A stretch of DNA of 64,000 nt from Micromonospora pisi (GTDB lineage: Bacteria; Actinomycetota; Actinomycetes; Mycobacteriales; Micromonosporaceae), in contig NZ_RBKT01000001.1 of the NCBI RefSeq assembly GCF_003633685.1, forward strand, positions 3,162,001-3,226,000. The letters run 5' to 3'. This document shows, in pieces, positions 36,748 through 46,146 of the stretch; the stretch's first letter is position 1; the number at the start of each line of letters is the position of its first letter. The position numbers and the translations under genes were made by a program. The notes under the pieces are model-generated. The model was not told the DNA's origin. It did not search any database and saw nothing but the letters and a program-made list of their open reading frames with translations.

Positions 36748-36770
36748 TGGCGGTACGGGTCAGGCGAGAC

Positions 36771-39700
36771 TCAGCGCAGGCCGAATGCCCGGGTGAGGGT
36801 CTGCGAGACGGTGTTGCCGGAGCTGTCCTTGGCGCTGGCCCGCAGGGTCACGAACTGCGCCGTGTCGGTCGCCTTGAGCTTGGTCGACCAGCCGAAGTCG
36901 TTCTGGGTCAGCTTCGCCCGCTGCCAGGTCGCCCCGTCGTCGTACGAGAGTTCCAGGGTGACCTCCCGGATGGTGGCGGTCACGCCGGGCAGGTGCGAGG
37001 CGGCCACCGACAGTTCGGTGTGCCGGCCGGCCTTGCCGTCGGTGTCCGTCGCCACGTCGTAGTCGAGCTGGATCAGTGGCAGTGTCTCCGTCGACTCTGC
37101 GCCGGTCGCCGCCGAGGTGAAGTTCCACTCGGTCAGCGTGTGGGTCGAGTACGGGTTCGCCCAGGTGCCCCGGTCGTTGTCGACCACCAGCCGGTACGGC
37201 AACCGCTCCGGGGCGAGTCCGCTGACCGGAAGGTACTCGGCGTTGCCCCACAGAAGCTGCTGGTCGCCCTGGTAGAGCGCGGCCCAGTTCCGTACGTCGT
37301 AGTTGCCGCCGGCGTCGCCCACGTAACCGGAGCCCGAGGCACCCCAACCCGGCACCGGGATGTAGACCGAGTCGAGGTAACGGACCGGCTGGTAGTTGAC
37401 CGGCCCCATCCGGGGGCGCTGGATCGGACCGAACCAGCTCACCTTGCTGATCGGCCCGACCGGGTAGCGGGCGGCGACGCCCACCAGGTGCTGTCCGGTC
37501 TCGCCGAGGATCTGCGCGTCGTTCGTCCAGCTCACGTCGGCGGTGACCCAGTCGGTCCGGTCACCCTGGGCGGCCACGGTGAGCTGGTTGCCGACCGCCC
37601 AACCGCGCCAGACGTCGGGGCGGAACTCCATCGCCTTGCCCTGGCGGAAGTTGCGGAACGACACGTCCACCCGGGCCAGGTCCTTCGGCGTCGAGCGCCA
37701 GGTCGGATTCGCCGGCACCGCACCGGTCCAGTGGTGCACCACGTCGTAGAGGTAGTCGGTGGTGGGGTTCGAGGTGACCGTGAGCGGCACGCTGCCACGG
37801 CGAAGTTCGCCGATCAGCTCCGCGCCCTCGTCGGCGGTGAGGGTCGCCACCGTGATCGGGGCGGGGCTCTCCGGGGTCCACGGGTTCTCGTCCCAGGGGT
37901 CGAGCCGCCCCACACCGTCGTTGACGACCAGGAGCAGCTTCGCGCCAGCGGTCGCCGCGTTCTGGGCCTGTTCCGCCAGGGCGATGGTGTCGCTGCGACG
38001 GACCACCACGGCCTTGTCGCGTACGTCGCGCTTGGCCAGGTCGGCCGGGGTGCCGTCGGCGGCGAAGACCGCCGGCAGTTGCGCGGTGCCGGCCGGCAGC
38101 GGCGTCGCCGCCCGCTTGACCAGCAGATCCTCATAGGTACGGGACTTGGTGGCCACGGTGAGCGCGGGCTGTTCGAGCCGGAACCGGGCACCGAACTCGA
38201 ACGCCCCGTCGGTCACCTTCTTGCCGGTCGGCAGCGCCCAGATGCTGTCGTACGACGCGTTCGGCAGCGCCGAGCTCTCCACCAGGCTGTCGGTGTACGA
38301 GCGGTGGATGTCGAGCCGGACGGCGGCCGGGGTCGACTCCTTCGGCACGTACGCCTGGACCCGGCGGAGCTTGGTGCCGTCCAGGGTGACGGTCCGGTCC
38401 TTGTCCAGCTTGACGTCGTTGAAGGGGAGCAGCGCCATGCCGAGCGAGTGCGGGCCGTTGGCGCCCTGTACGTCGGCGCTGAGCCAGCCGGAGTAGCTGC
38501 CCACCGGCAGCCGCAGGGTGCCGGTGCCGGAGGCGTCGAGGTCGACCGCGGCGAAGAGGTTCTGCGCGGTGACGATGACCTTGCCCGAGAGCGGTTTGCC
38601 GGAGCGGTCGGTGGCGACGACGGTCAGGTTCTGCCGCTGCCCCTCGCGTACGGCGCCGATGAGCGTGTGCGCGCGGACCGTACCGGTGTTGTCCTTGGCG
38701 TGGATCATGCCGCTGATCGGCTGGTCGACCGGGAGCAGGTCCAGCTTCGCGGTCAGCGTGACCGAGCCGGTGCCGTGTGCCGGTACGGTCACCCGGTTGG
38801 TGGAGAGGGTGAAGAGCCCGGCCGGGGCGGTGGCGTCGACGGCCAGGTCGAGGGTGACCGGTTGATCGCCGACGTTGGTGTACGTCACCTGCTTGACGTC
38901 GGTCTCACCCGGCTCCGACGGCCACGGGTGAAACCCAGAGGAGGCGGAGGCGGTGGCGAAGACGGTCGCGTGGACCGCGGCCTCGACGTCGACCCGCCCA
39001 CTGCCGGCCTGGTACGGGGTGTAGGCCGGGGTGGCCTTGGTGCTGCTGACCAGCGCCTGTTTGATCTGCTGGCCGGTCCAGTCCGGGTGGGCGGCGAGCA
39101 CCAGCGCGGCGGCACCGGCGACGTGCGGCGTCGCCATCGAGGTGCCGCTCATCATGGTGTAGTAGCCCGATCCGCCCCGTACGAGGTGGGAGCGGGCGGC
39201 GAGGATGTCGACGCCCGGTGCGGTGATCTCCGGCTTCAGTCCGCCGTCACCCACGCTCGGACCCTGGCTGGAGTCGTCGGCGAGCCGGTCGTTGGAGTCG
39301 ACCGAGCCGACGGTCAGCGCGGATTCCGCCGTACCCGGGGTGCCGATGGTCTGCGGGCCGCTGTTGCCGGCGGCGACCACGAACAACGCGCCGGTCTCGG
39401 CGCTGAGCCGGTTGACCGCCTCGGTCATCGGGTCGGTGTCGTCGGTCGCGCCGCCGCCCAGGCTCATGCTGATGATCCGGGCCTTTTCCTGCCGGGCGGC
39501 CCACTCCATGCCCGCGATGATCCAGGAGTCCTGCCCCTGGCCCTCATTGTTGAGGACCTTGCCGACGTGCAGTTTCACGCCCGGCGCGACGCCCTTCTCC
39601 TTGCCGTCGGAGGCGGCGCCGCTGCCGGCGATCGTCGACGCGACGTGCGTACCGTGGCCCTGGTAGTCGGTCACGTCCTCGTCCGGCACGAAGCTGGCGC

Positions 39701-40505
39701 TGCTGGCGATCTGGTCGGCCAGGTCCGGATGTTCGGTGTCCACGCCCGTGTCGAGCACCGCGACCGCCACGCCGGTGGCGGTGTTGCCCTCCGCCCAGAC
39801 CCGCTGGGCGCCGATCTGCGCGGTCGAGTCGGCCAGGTCGGCCGTGACCCGGCCGTCGAGCCAGACCTTGGCGATGCCGTTGGTGAGCGACGGGTTGGCC
39901 GGCGCGCGGCGGGTCGCCGGGGCGTCCGGGGTCGGCACCGGGGTTCCGGTGAGCGACGACCAGAAGGTCGGGGCCTGTGCCCGCTGCTGCGCCACGGCCG
40001 CGCCCTGAACGCTGGTCAGCGGGCGTACGGCGGTGGAGCCGGCCACGTTCGCGGTGGTGCGGGCGCGGGCGGCGGTGTCGGTGTAGCGGACGATCAGCGG
40101 CAGTTTGTCGCTGTGCGCGTCGTCGTAGCCGTCGGCGATCAGCCCGGTCACGTTGAACAGCTGCCGGTCGAGCACGCCCGCGGTGACGTACGGCAGTGCC
40201 GCGTCCGGGTAGACGTAGAGCGAGCCGTCGAGCACGGCGCGGTGGAAGCTGGCCGTGGTCCCGTTCGGACCCTCCACCGAGCGTAGGGCGGTGCCGTCGG
40301 CGGCGGTGCCGACCGTCACCTTGTCACCGGTGATCAGGGTGACGCTCTGCGAGCTGCCGCCGGCCGGCAGTGGCGCGGTGACGGGGTGCTGGGGCGGAAC
40401 CGGGCCCGTGGGTGCCGCGGCGGCCGGTGCCGCGACGCCCATGGCCAGGGCCGCAGCCGTACCGAGGGCGATCAGCCCTGGTCTGCGGAGGGGCAAGTGA
40501 GGCAA
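36771..40505 (-). CDS. Secreted S8 subtilisin-like serine protease, Zur-box controlled
   Basis: A 1244-residue exported protease starting at TTG 40505 (AAAGGA upstream). A Sec signal peptide (LIALGTAAALAMGVAAPAAA) is followed by a propeptide of some 180 residues. Catalytic triad: Asp252 in VAVLDTGVDTEHPD, His284 in GHGTHVAS, Ser456 in GTSMATPHVAG; the oxyanion region VVAAGNSGPQT is also seen. A long C-terminal part (700 residues) contains Ig-like beta domains and ends with no anchor, so the enzyme is released or wall-associated. A Zur box lies about 90 bp upstream. Inferred role: freeing zinc or peptides from proteins under zinc limitation, or processing the surface proteins encoded downstream. 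Confidence 0.9.
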   Translation of the reverse strand: MPHLPLRRPGLIALGTAAALAMGVAAPAAAAPTGPVPPQHPVTAPLPAGGSSQSVTLITGDKVTVGTAADGTALRSVEGPNGTTASFHRAVLDGSLYVYPDAALPYVTAGVLDRQLFNVTGLIADGYDDAHSDKLPLIVRYTDTAARARTTANVAGSTAVRPLTSVQGAAVAQQRAQAPTFWSSLTGTPVPTPDAPATRRAPANPSLTNGIAKVWLDGRVTADLADSTAQIGAQRVWAEGNTATGVAVAVLDTGVDTEHPDLADQIASSASFVPDEDVTDYQGHGTHVASTIAGSGAASDGKEKGVAPGVKLHVGKVLNNEGQGQDSWIIAGMEWAARQEKARIISMSLGGGATDDTDPMTEAVNRLSAETGALFVVAAGNSGPQTIGTPGTAESALTVGSVDSNDRLADDSSQGPSVGDGGLKPEITAPGVDILAARSHLVRGGSGYYTMMSGTSMATPHVAGAAALVLAAHPDWTGQQIKQALVSSTKATPAYTPYQAGSGRVDVEAAVHATVFATASASSGFHPWPSEPGETDVKQVTYTNVGDQPVTLDLAVDATAPAGLFTLSTNRVTVPAHGTGSVTLTAKLDLLPVDQPISGMIHAKDNTGTVRAHTLIGAVREGQRQNLTVVATDRSGKPLSGKVIVTAQNLFAAVDLDASGTGTLRLPVGSYSGWLSADVQGANGPHSLGMALLPFNDVKLDKDRTVTLDGTKLRRVQAYVPKESTPAAVRLDIHRSYTDSLVESSALPNASYDSIWALPTGKKVTDGAFEFGARFRLEQPALTVATKSRTYEDLLVKRAATPLPAGTAQLPAVFAADGTPADLAKRDVRDKAVVVRRSDTIALAEQAQNAATAGAKLLLVVNDGVGRLDPWDENPWTPESPAPITVATLTADEGAELIGELRRGSVPLTVTSNPTTDYLYDVVHHWTGAVPANPTWRSTPKDLARVDVSFRNFRQGKAMEFRPDVWRGWAVGNQLTVAAQGDRTDWVTADVSWTNDAQILGETGQHLVGVAARYPVGPISKVSWFGPIQRPRMGPVNYQPVRYLDSVYIPVPGWGASGSGYVGDAGGNYDVRNWAALYQGDQQLLWGNAEYLPVSGLAPERLPYRLVVDNDRGTWANPYSTHTLTEWNFTSAATGAESTETLPLIQLDYDVATDTDGKAGRHTELSVAASHLPGVTATIREVTLELSYDDGATWQRAKLTQNDFGWSTKLKATDTAQFVTLRASAKDSSGNTVSQTLTRAFGLR

Positions 40506-40589
40506 CGAATTTTCCTTTGGTCAGCTTCGCTAAAGCAGGTGATGACAGAGAGGTTCCAGTCGGTCTGATTACGCCGGTACGATAGCGAA

Positions 40590-40608
40590 GATGAAAATCG
40601 TTCTCAAC
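40590..40608 (-). promoter_or_regulatory. Zur box 5, upstream of the subtilase
   Basis: TGAAAATCGTTCTCA (40592-40606) fits the Zur consensus except at the central positions. It is about 90 bp upstream of the TTG start at 40505. Confidence 0.65.
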
Positions 40609-40789
40609 GAAGCTTCGGTGTCTTTCAAATCACCGCCGCCGTAGCGCAGGGGAGCTCGGCTGCCGGTGACCGCTGGTTCGCCAATAGCGGCGGACCTAAC
40701 GTCAGCATGGGAACTTGATGGGTTGCGGGCTCAATCTGCTGGATAGGGCCTGGTAGCGGTGATCGCCCACCGAGTGCTTGGCGGAGGAT

Positions 40790-41215
40790 CTCGGCGAAGA
40801 CCTTTGCTGGTCAGCCGTAGGAGTCGGCCGGCCAGCGAGGCCAGGCGGGCCCGGTCGGGGCTGGCGACCACGATTGCGGTCCCGTCGTCAGTGAGTTCGC
40901 GAAGAGGGTGCAGATTCCCGCCGCGGTGGCGGGATCCAGTTGTGCGGTGGGTTCGTCGGCGATCAGCAGTGCGGGTCGGGCTGCCAGTGCCCGCGCGATA
41001 GCGACCCGTTGCTGTTCGCCTCCAGACAACTCGCCGGGTCGAGAGTCGGGATCAACCGTCAGCAGTCCGACGCGCGCCAGCAGGCGAATTGCGGTGTCCC
41101 GGTTGTTGGTGGGATCGGGCTCGGAGACGGTGCGCCAAATCGGCCAGCGGGGGTCGAGCCTGGCAAAGGCGTCCTGGAAAATCGGCATGACGTACCTGGG
41201 TGGCAGGGTGGACCG
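40790..41215 (-). pseudogene. ABC transporter ATPase fragment (peptide/nickel type)
   Basis: The minus strand reads [20 protein letters not shown], signature [18 protein letters not shown], Walker [14 protein letters not shown] frameshift near 40865 then moves the frame to [15 protein letters not shown]. The Walker A half is gone: just upstream the frame joins the binding-protein fragment near 41215, so permeases and the N-terminus of the ATPase were deleted. It is related to the intact importer of the metallophore operon only at family level. Confidence 0.7.
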
Positions 41216-41925
41216 GCCGGCGTACCGGATGTTTCCACCTCGCTGATCCGCACGTCTAAGCCGAGCGGCTTGAGCTGCGCCTGAACGATGGTCTTGGTGT
41301 CCGGCTGTTGCGGGTAGGTCAGCACAGTGACCGTCAGTGGTGTGCCGGACTGCGTGCGTACCCGTCGGGGCCGGGACGCCATCCGGCTGCGTCGAGCAGC
41401 CGGACCACCTCGGTCGCGTCGGTACGCTGGGTGTGCTGGGCGTAGTCGACGACCGGTGGGTAGAGGCGCCAGTCGGGATGCTGTACACGCACGGCAGAGC
41501 CAGCCGCTGGGTTCTTAGCAGCCCGGCGGCCAGACCCGCCACACCCTGACGCCGAACGCGAACGCACGCCGTACCGCATCGTCACTCATGGCCATGATGC
41601 GGGTGTAGAAGATGGCCCAGTTGCTGCAGGGGCTGACGCGCGGTGGCGCCGTTACCGGGCTGACGCAGCAGCTCGGTGGGCGGATACAGCGCCACGTCCG
41701 CCTCGTTGTTGCGTACCGCCAGCACCCGTGCCTGACCGTCAGGAACGAACCGCACCAGCGCTCCGGCCAGCGCCGGCTTGCCACCCCAGTAGTTCGGGTT
41801 CGCGGTCAGCCTCATCTCGTCGGCGGTCAGCGCGGTGGCCTGGAACGGCCCGGTGCAGACGCCCTCGCCGACCAAGGCTGCCGGACCGGGTTCGACGGCC
41901 ACGACCGTGGGGTCGTAGACCACGA
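41215..41925 (-). pseudogene. Family 5 solute-binding protein remnant, several frameshifts
   Basis: In successive frames the minus strand reads VYDPTVVAVEPGPAALVGEG, TGPFQATALTADEMRLTANP, NYWGGKPALAGALVRFVPDG; then [14 protein letters not shown]; then [20 protein letters not shown]; and [20 protein letters not shown]. This is the order of motifs in DppA/NikA-type binding proteins. At least three frame changes and loss of both ends make it dead. Together with the ATPase fragment it marks a decayed metal or peptide importer inside the zinc island. Confidence 0.75.
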
Positions 41926-41957
41926 CGCCTCCCTGATCGCGCTGGTCGCCGAATTGG

Positions 41958-42764
41958 TCAGGCGCGTACGCCGAACGCGAACCGGACGATCGTGGTCAGC
42001 GTCAGTTCCTCGCCCGCCGTTTTCAGCACCCGGGTCGCGTCGGCGAGCGCGGCCGGCAGCCGATCGGTCGGGATGCGTTCCAGCAACCCGCGGGCGCCGT
42101 GCGACCAGGCCCACGTCATCCAGTGTTCGACATCGCGAAATCGGCTACGGAACGTCGCCTCGTCTACCGCGATGTCCTGGTACCCCGTAGTTTCCAGCAG
42201 GGTCATGGTCGACTTCCGCGTGGCGAACAGATCCTCCTGGCCAGCCGTCGGCGACTGCCGTTGTTCCTCCGGGAGATGCTGGGCCAGGGTGCGCATCGTC
42301 TCGGTGAACAACGGGTCGTGCGCGGCGAACGTGGTGAAGCCGAGCCGGCCGCCGGGGCGCAGCAGACGCCGGTATCCGCGCAGCGCGTCGATCGGCGCGG
42401 GAAGCAGGAACACCACCAGGCCCGCGAGGACCGCGTCGAAGGTGGCCTCCGGCAGCGGAGGGGTCTGAGCATCGGCGACCTCGACCCGTACGTGACCGAG
42501 GCCGGCCGCTGCGGCATCGGCCCGGGTCAACTCGACCATCGCCGGCGCCAGGTCGATGCCGATGACGCTACCTGTCGTACCGACGGCCTCGGCCGCAGGG
42601 AACAGGACCGCGCCGCGTCCACAGCCCACATCAAGCACACTCTGGCCGGGACGTAGCCCCGCTCGGCGAACCAGCTCACGTCCCATCGGACCGAAGAACT
42701 CCACGCCGATCCGGTCGTAGGTCGCGGCGCTGCGGTCGAACAACCCGGCCATGTCCGCCTTCAT
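41958..42764 (-). CDS. Class I SAM-dependent methyltransferase (UbiE/COQ5-like)
   Basis: A 268-residue enzyme with start ATG 42764 (ATG 42752 also possible). Motif I is VLDVGCGRGAVLFPAAEAVG, then IGIDLAPAMVELTRADAAAA, and motif III-like LRPGGRLGFTTF. It is a small-molecule methyltransferase of unknown substrate. There is no Zur box before it and it lies between a decayed transporter and the surface-protein operons, so membership in the zinc programme is doubtful. Confidence 0.8.
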   Translation of the reverse strand: MKADMAGLFDRSAATYDRIGVEFFGPMGRELVRRAGLRPGQSVLDVGCGRGAVLFPAAEAVGTTGSVIGIDLAPAMVELTRADAAAAGLGHVRVEVADAQTPPLPEATFDAVLAGLVVFLLPAPIDALRGYRRLLRPGGRLGFTTFAAHDPLFTETMRTLAQHLPEEQRQSPTAGQEDLFATRKSTMTLLETTGYQDIAVDEATFRSRFRDVEHWMTWAWSHGARGLLERIPTDRLPAALADATRVLKTAGEELTLTTIVRFAFGVRA

Positions 42765-43065
42765 CCGCGTGCCTCGGTCACGCCGGTGTTGTCGCCCACG
42801 TCAGGCCCCCTTGTACTGCTGTCGGCATCGGTTCGGTCCGCATCGGGTGTTGGCGCAGGCCGGCCGCGACCATCGGAACATGGGTCTTATGGTGGCCACG
42901 CCGTGCGCGTGGCCCCGAACGGTCACACAACGTCGCCGATCGCCTGACATCGGGGCACCCGCCATCTGACGGCGCTCGCCACAACCCATTGACGGATACG
43001 CCGATCGGTCACATCTACGCCTCGGGTAGGTGACGTCCACACACCTGGGTGAGGCGTTGCATGGA
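42765..43065. other. Gene-free stretch
   Basis: About 300 bases between the methyltransferase start and the terminator of the next operon. Small frames are present but none looks like protein. No Zur-like site was seen. It must hold the promoter for the 41958-42764 gene, which could not be pinned down. Confidence 0.4.
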
Positions 43066-43109
43066 GGGTGGGGCGGAGCGGGTACGTGGGTACCTGTTCC
43101 GCCCCACCC
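43066..43109. terminator. Terminator of the small surface-protein operon
   Basis: GGGTGGGGCGGA (43066-43077) and TCCGCCCCACCC (43098-43109) form a perfect 12-bp stem; the loop itself holds GGTAC...GTACC. It lies just past the stop of the 43137-43787 gene on the minus strand. Confidence 0.85.
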
Positions 43110-43136
43110 CTGTCGCGGGAGTCAGCGTGGAGTGGG

Positions 43137-43787
43137 TCAGCTGGCCGCGACGTTGAAGGTGAACTGCTTCGAACCCGAGCTGATCGTGGCTCCGGTCGAG
43201 GCAAGTACGCCGGTGACGCTCAACGTGATGACATAGGTGCCTGCGGCGTCGAAGCCCCAGTTGACGTGGCTGTGCGCGAGTCGCGCGACGTCGAGGGTAT
43301 CGGGCAGGCCGTTGCCACTGTCGAACAGGACCGTCGGCGTACCCCCGGAGGCGGTGTAGATGCTGAAGCCACCGGGGCCGCTGACGCTGGTCAGACGGAA
43401 GGTGACCTTGTTGTCGACGAAGATGCCGGCGGGTACCTCGGTGGTGTTCCAGCCGGCCCAGAGCAGTCCGGATGCCTCACTCTGAGGCAGGACCCACGCG
43501 GTGCCGCCGGTGCCGAGGAATGACCACGGGCCGGTCGAGGGCACTCCGGTGATTTGCGCGGCAACGGGCACCTCGAAGGTCACGTCCGCCGGGTTACGCT
43601 CCACGGCGGTCCCGCCGGTGCTGTCGAGAACGCGCAGTGCCAGGGCTCCGCTGACGTAGTCGACGTCGAAGACGTCGACGTGGCCGCTTGAGAGCGGAAT
43701 CGGCACCGCTTGGGCCGGGGCAGCAACCGCGCCGACCAGCAGGGCCGCTACCGCGACAGGCGCGAGCAGTCGGGTACGAAGTCGCAT
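43137..43787 (-). CDS. Secreted 'choice-of-anchor M' (surface-anchored repeat) protein
   Basis: A 216-residue protein with AGGAG before ATG 43787. A Sec signal peptide ends at AQA near residue 27. The mature protein is a single TIGR03769-type repeat: SSGHVDVFDVDYVSGALALR, PWSFLGTGGTAWVLPQSEAS, LLWAGWNTTEVPAG, SGPGGFSIY and HSHVNWGFDAAGTYVITLSV. The conserved His residues (SGHVD, HSHVNW) could bind metal. There is no C-terminal anchor, so it is released or held by partners. It is the second gene behind Zur box 6. Confidence 0.85.
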   Translation of the reverse strand: MRLRTRLLAPVAVAALLVGAVAAPAQAVPIPLSSGHVDVFDVDYVSGALALRVLDSTGGTAVERNPADVTFEVPVAAQITGVPSTGPWSFLGTGGTAWVLPQSEASGLLWAGWNTTEVPAGIFVDNKVTFRLTSVSGPGGFSIYTASGGTPTVLFDSGNGLPDTLDVARLAHSHVNWGFDAAGTYVITLSVTGVLASTGATISSGSKQFTFNVAAS

Positions 43788-43796
43788 CAGGATCTC

Positions 43797-44450
43797 CTAG
43801 CTCAGGACCTGGAAGTGGTACACGGCGGCGTCGGAGACCGTCTTGCCGTTCGCGGCCAGCTTGCCGCTCGCGGTGACCAGGAACCAGTAGTGGCCGGGGG
43901 TCTCGAAGGCCCAGTTGGCGTGCAGGTGGCCGCCGGCGGCCAGGGTCACGACGTCGGGCAGTCCGTCGCCGCTGTCGACCAGGATGTTGCCCGGCAGGCC
44001 GAAGGCGTTTTCGGTGTAGATGGCGATGTCGCCGGGTGCGGCGAGCGCTACGAAGTTCACCTTCACCGAGTCGCCCTGGAAGACGCCCGCTTCGAGCTCT
44101 TCGGTGCCGATGCCTGGCCAGAGCAGGTCGGGGTTTTGCACCTGGGGCAGGATCCACACGGGGTCGCCGGCGGTTCCCAGGAAGGCGTAGGACGGGTCCG
44201 AGGGGATGACGGTCTCCGCCTCCGGCTTCACCTGGAACTTGACGGCCTCGGGGTCGCGCTCGACCTCGGGCTCAACGGTGCCGTCGTGGACGTGAAGGTT
44301 CAGCTGACCATCTTCGTAGGCAACGCCGACAACGTCGGCGTGGCCCTGGTTGATGACGATCTGCGAGTTCGCCTGGGCGGGCGCGCCGGTCGCGAGCAGC
44401 GCGCCGAGCAGCGCGCCGGACGCGACGAGCACCCTGATGGGGGTACGCAC
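43797..44450 (-). CDS. Secreted 'choice-of-anchor M' protein
   Basis: A 217-residue protein. GTG 44450 (VRTPIRVLVAS) is chosen because GGGAGGAG sits 6 bases upstream; the frame extends 8 codons further. A signal peptide ends near ATGAPAQA. One TIGR03769-type repeat follows: INQGHADVVGVAYEDGQLNL, YAFLGTAGDPVWILPQVQNP, LLWPGIGTEELEAG and GHLHANWAFETPGHYWFLV. There is no sorting signal. It is directly behind Zur box 6 and 9 bases before its paralogue. Likely an exported zinc-responsive wall protein; direct zinc binding by the His motifs is inference. Confidence 0.85.
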   Translation of the reverse strand: MRTPIRVLVASGALLGALLATGAPAQANSQIVINQGHADVVGVAYEDGQLNLHVHDGTVEPEVERDPEAVKFQVKPEAETVIPSDPSYAFLGTAGDPVWILPQVQNPDLLWPGIGTEELEAGVFQGDSVKVNFVALAAPGDIAIYTENAFGLPGNILVDSGDGLPDVVTLAAGGHLHANWAFETPGHYWFLVTASGKLAANGKTVSDAAVYHFQVLS

Positions 44451-44486
44451 GAAAGACTCCTCCCCGCGGTCCACTGTGGGCCGCTT

Positions 44487-44508
44487 AACGAGAATGATAA
44501 TCGTTTTT
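44487..44508 (-). promoter_or_regulatory. Zur box 6, upstream of the two-gene surface-protein operon
   Basis: The site ACGAGAATGATAATCGTTTT (44488-44507) has the dyad AACGA...TCGTT with TGATAATCGTT matching the Zur consensus on the other strand. It lies about 37 bp upstream of GTG 44450. Confidence 0.75.
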
Positions 44509-44562
44509 GCGGGAAATTTGTGGCTGGAGGATTAACGGATGTGATCGTCTGGTCGACCCGCG

Positions 44563-46146
44563 TCAGGATGCCTTCGCCGCGTTTTCGGCCGTCCTGCGTC
44601 TACGCGTGGTGAACAGCAGGAACACGCCGACAGCCACCATCGCGACCCCGGTGGCTCCGGCGGGTAGCAGCCAGGATGACCCGGTACGGGGCAACCCTCC
44701 ACCACCGCTGCCGGTGCCGGTGCCGGTGCCGCCGCTGGAGCCGGTGCCCGTACCAGGAGTGAACCCGTCGTTGGGGTCGACGGCCCCCACCGCGATGGTC
44801 AGAACCTTCGTGCTGGTCACGGACTTCCCGGCCTTTGTCGTGCCGGTCATCTCCACCCCCAGGCGGTAGATTCCGGACTTGGTGAACGCCCAGTTGCCGT
44901 GCGCGTGGGTATTCGGGGGAACCCGGATGCCCTGGGGCAGGGTCTTGGCGGAGTCGAACAGCACCTCGGGTTTGCCGAACGATCCGGTGAGGTAGAGCTT
45001 GAAGTGTCCGGGCCCGCTGAGGCTGGTGAGCCGCCAGGTCACGTCTCCGTTGATGCCGTTGACCACCGAGGGATCCTGCGTGTTCCAGCCCGGCCACACG
45101 ATGCCGGACTGTTGACCCTGCGGCAGTAGCCAGACATCGGACCCAGCGGCCCCGAGGAAGGCGTAGTCGGCGCCGCTCGGAACCTTGATCTTCGCCTTGT
45201 CGACGACGTGCAGGACCACGTCAGACAACTCACGCCACACCGGAGGGCTACCGCTGTCGTCACGGAGGCGGACCGTCCAGGTGTCACCTTGGAGCTGGGG
45301 CCCCATGTCGACGTGGCCGTCGGCGAACACCTTTCGTCCGGTCGCGGTGTTCGCCACGGCCGCCGCTGTCGTGGCGCCGACCACCGCCTTTGGGTTGGCC
45401 TGCAGCTTCGGTAGCCCGTGAGGCACCACCGCGATCTCGGAAAGGGCTTTGGCTGCGGGGCCCGCGACGCGAGGTTCAGGCGTGCCAGCCGGCAAAGCCG
45501 TGGGTACGGCGTCTGGCACGTCAATCCGGTAGGTCGCCTCGCCACGTGCCTCCCCACCGTCGACCTTCCGGGCCGAGGCACCAAGAGTCACCTTATAGCT
45601 ACCCGGTTTGTCGAAGGCCCACACCAGTCCGCCCTGCCGGACACCCACCGATAGCGACATGGCCTTCGGCCCGCTGCCGTCCGCACTGCCGAGTACGGGC
45701 TTGGGGGTTCCCAGTGAGGAGACGGTGTACGCGTGGAAGATGCCCGGCCCCTCCACCGCGGCGAGACGCAGTGTCACCGCGTCGCCGACGAGGCTCCCTC
45801 GCGGCAGTGCGGTGGTATCGAGAGACGCCAGGTCCCCGTCGGCGGCTGCCACCACCCACACGCGGTCCCCCGGCTTGCCGAGGAAACCGAAGTCGGCACG
45901 GTCGGGAACCACCGCGGCATATCCGTCGTCCGCGTCGATCACCACGTCACGTGGATCGTGCCCGGCAAGACCTTGACGTTGTTGCACAGCGTCACGGATC
46001 TGGATCGACAACGCGTCGCCGTCGGGTCGTACGGACACCAGGTCGGCGCCGTTGACAGCCACCCGGGCCGGTTCGGCATACGCCGGAGCCGGGCCGGCGC
46101 CGGCCGCGAAAGCGATGGCGAACAGGGCGGTGAGGGCCCGTCTCAT
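44563..46146 (-). CDS. Sortase-anchored protein with two choice-of-anchor M repeats
   Basis: A 527-residue protein whose ATG 46146 overlaps the previous stop (ATGA). It has a signal peptide, a first repeat (VNGADLVSVRPDGDALSIQI; DFGFLGKPGDRVWVVAAA), a linker, and a second repeat (FADGHVDMGPQLQGDTWTVR; YAFLGAAGSDVWLLPQGQQS; PGWNTQDPS; NTHAHGNWAFTKSGIYRLGV). A Gly/Thr-rich spacer leads to the sorting signal LPRTGSS, a hydrophobic helix and RRRR. This is the TIGR03773-like wall-anchored member of anchored-repeat ABC systems. The first repeat has lost the GHVD His, the second keeps its His motifs. Confidence 0.88.
   Translation of the reverse strand: MRRALTALFAIAFAAGAGPAPAYAEPARVAVNGADLVSVRPDGDALSIQIRDAVQQRQGLAGHDPRDVVIDADDGYAAVVPDRADFGFLGKPGDRVWVVAAADGDLASLDTTALPRGSLVGDAVTLRLAAVEGPGIFHAYTVSSLGTPKPVLGSADGSGPKAMSLSVGVRQGGLVWAFDKPGSYKVTLGASARKVDGGEARGEATYRIDVPDAVPTALPAGTPEPRVAGPAAKALSEIAVVPHGLPKLQANPKAVVGATTAAAVANTATGRKVFADGHVDMGPQLQGDTWTVRLRDDSGSPPVWRELSDVVLHVVDKAKIKVPSGADYAFLGAAGSDVWLLPQGQQSGIVWPGWNTQDPSVVNGINGDVTWRLTSLSGPGHFKLYLTGSFGKPEVLFDSAKTLPQGIRVPPNTHAHGNWAFTKSGIYRLGVEMTGTTKAGKSVTSTKVLTIAVGAVDPNDGFTPGTGTGSSGGTGTGTGSGGGGLPRTGSSWLLPAGATGVAMVAVGVFLLFTTRRRRTAENAAKAS

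Noticed and set aside
36609-40286. A 1225-codon plus-strand open frame opposite the subtilase
   Set aside because: Typical GC-driven antisense shadow: Val/Arg/Gly-rich with no domain, while the minus strand has signal peptide, triad and ribosome site.
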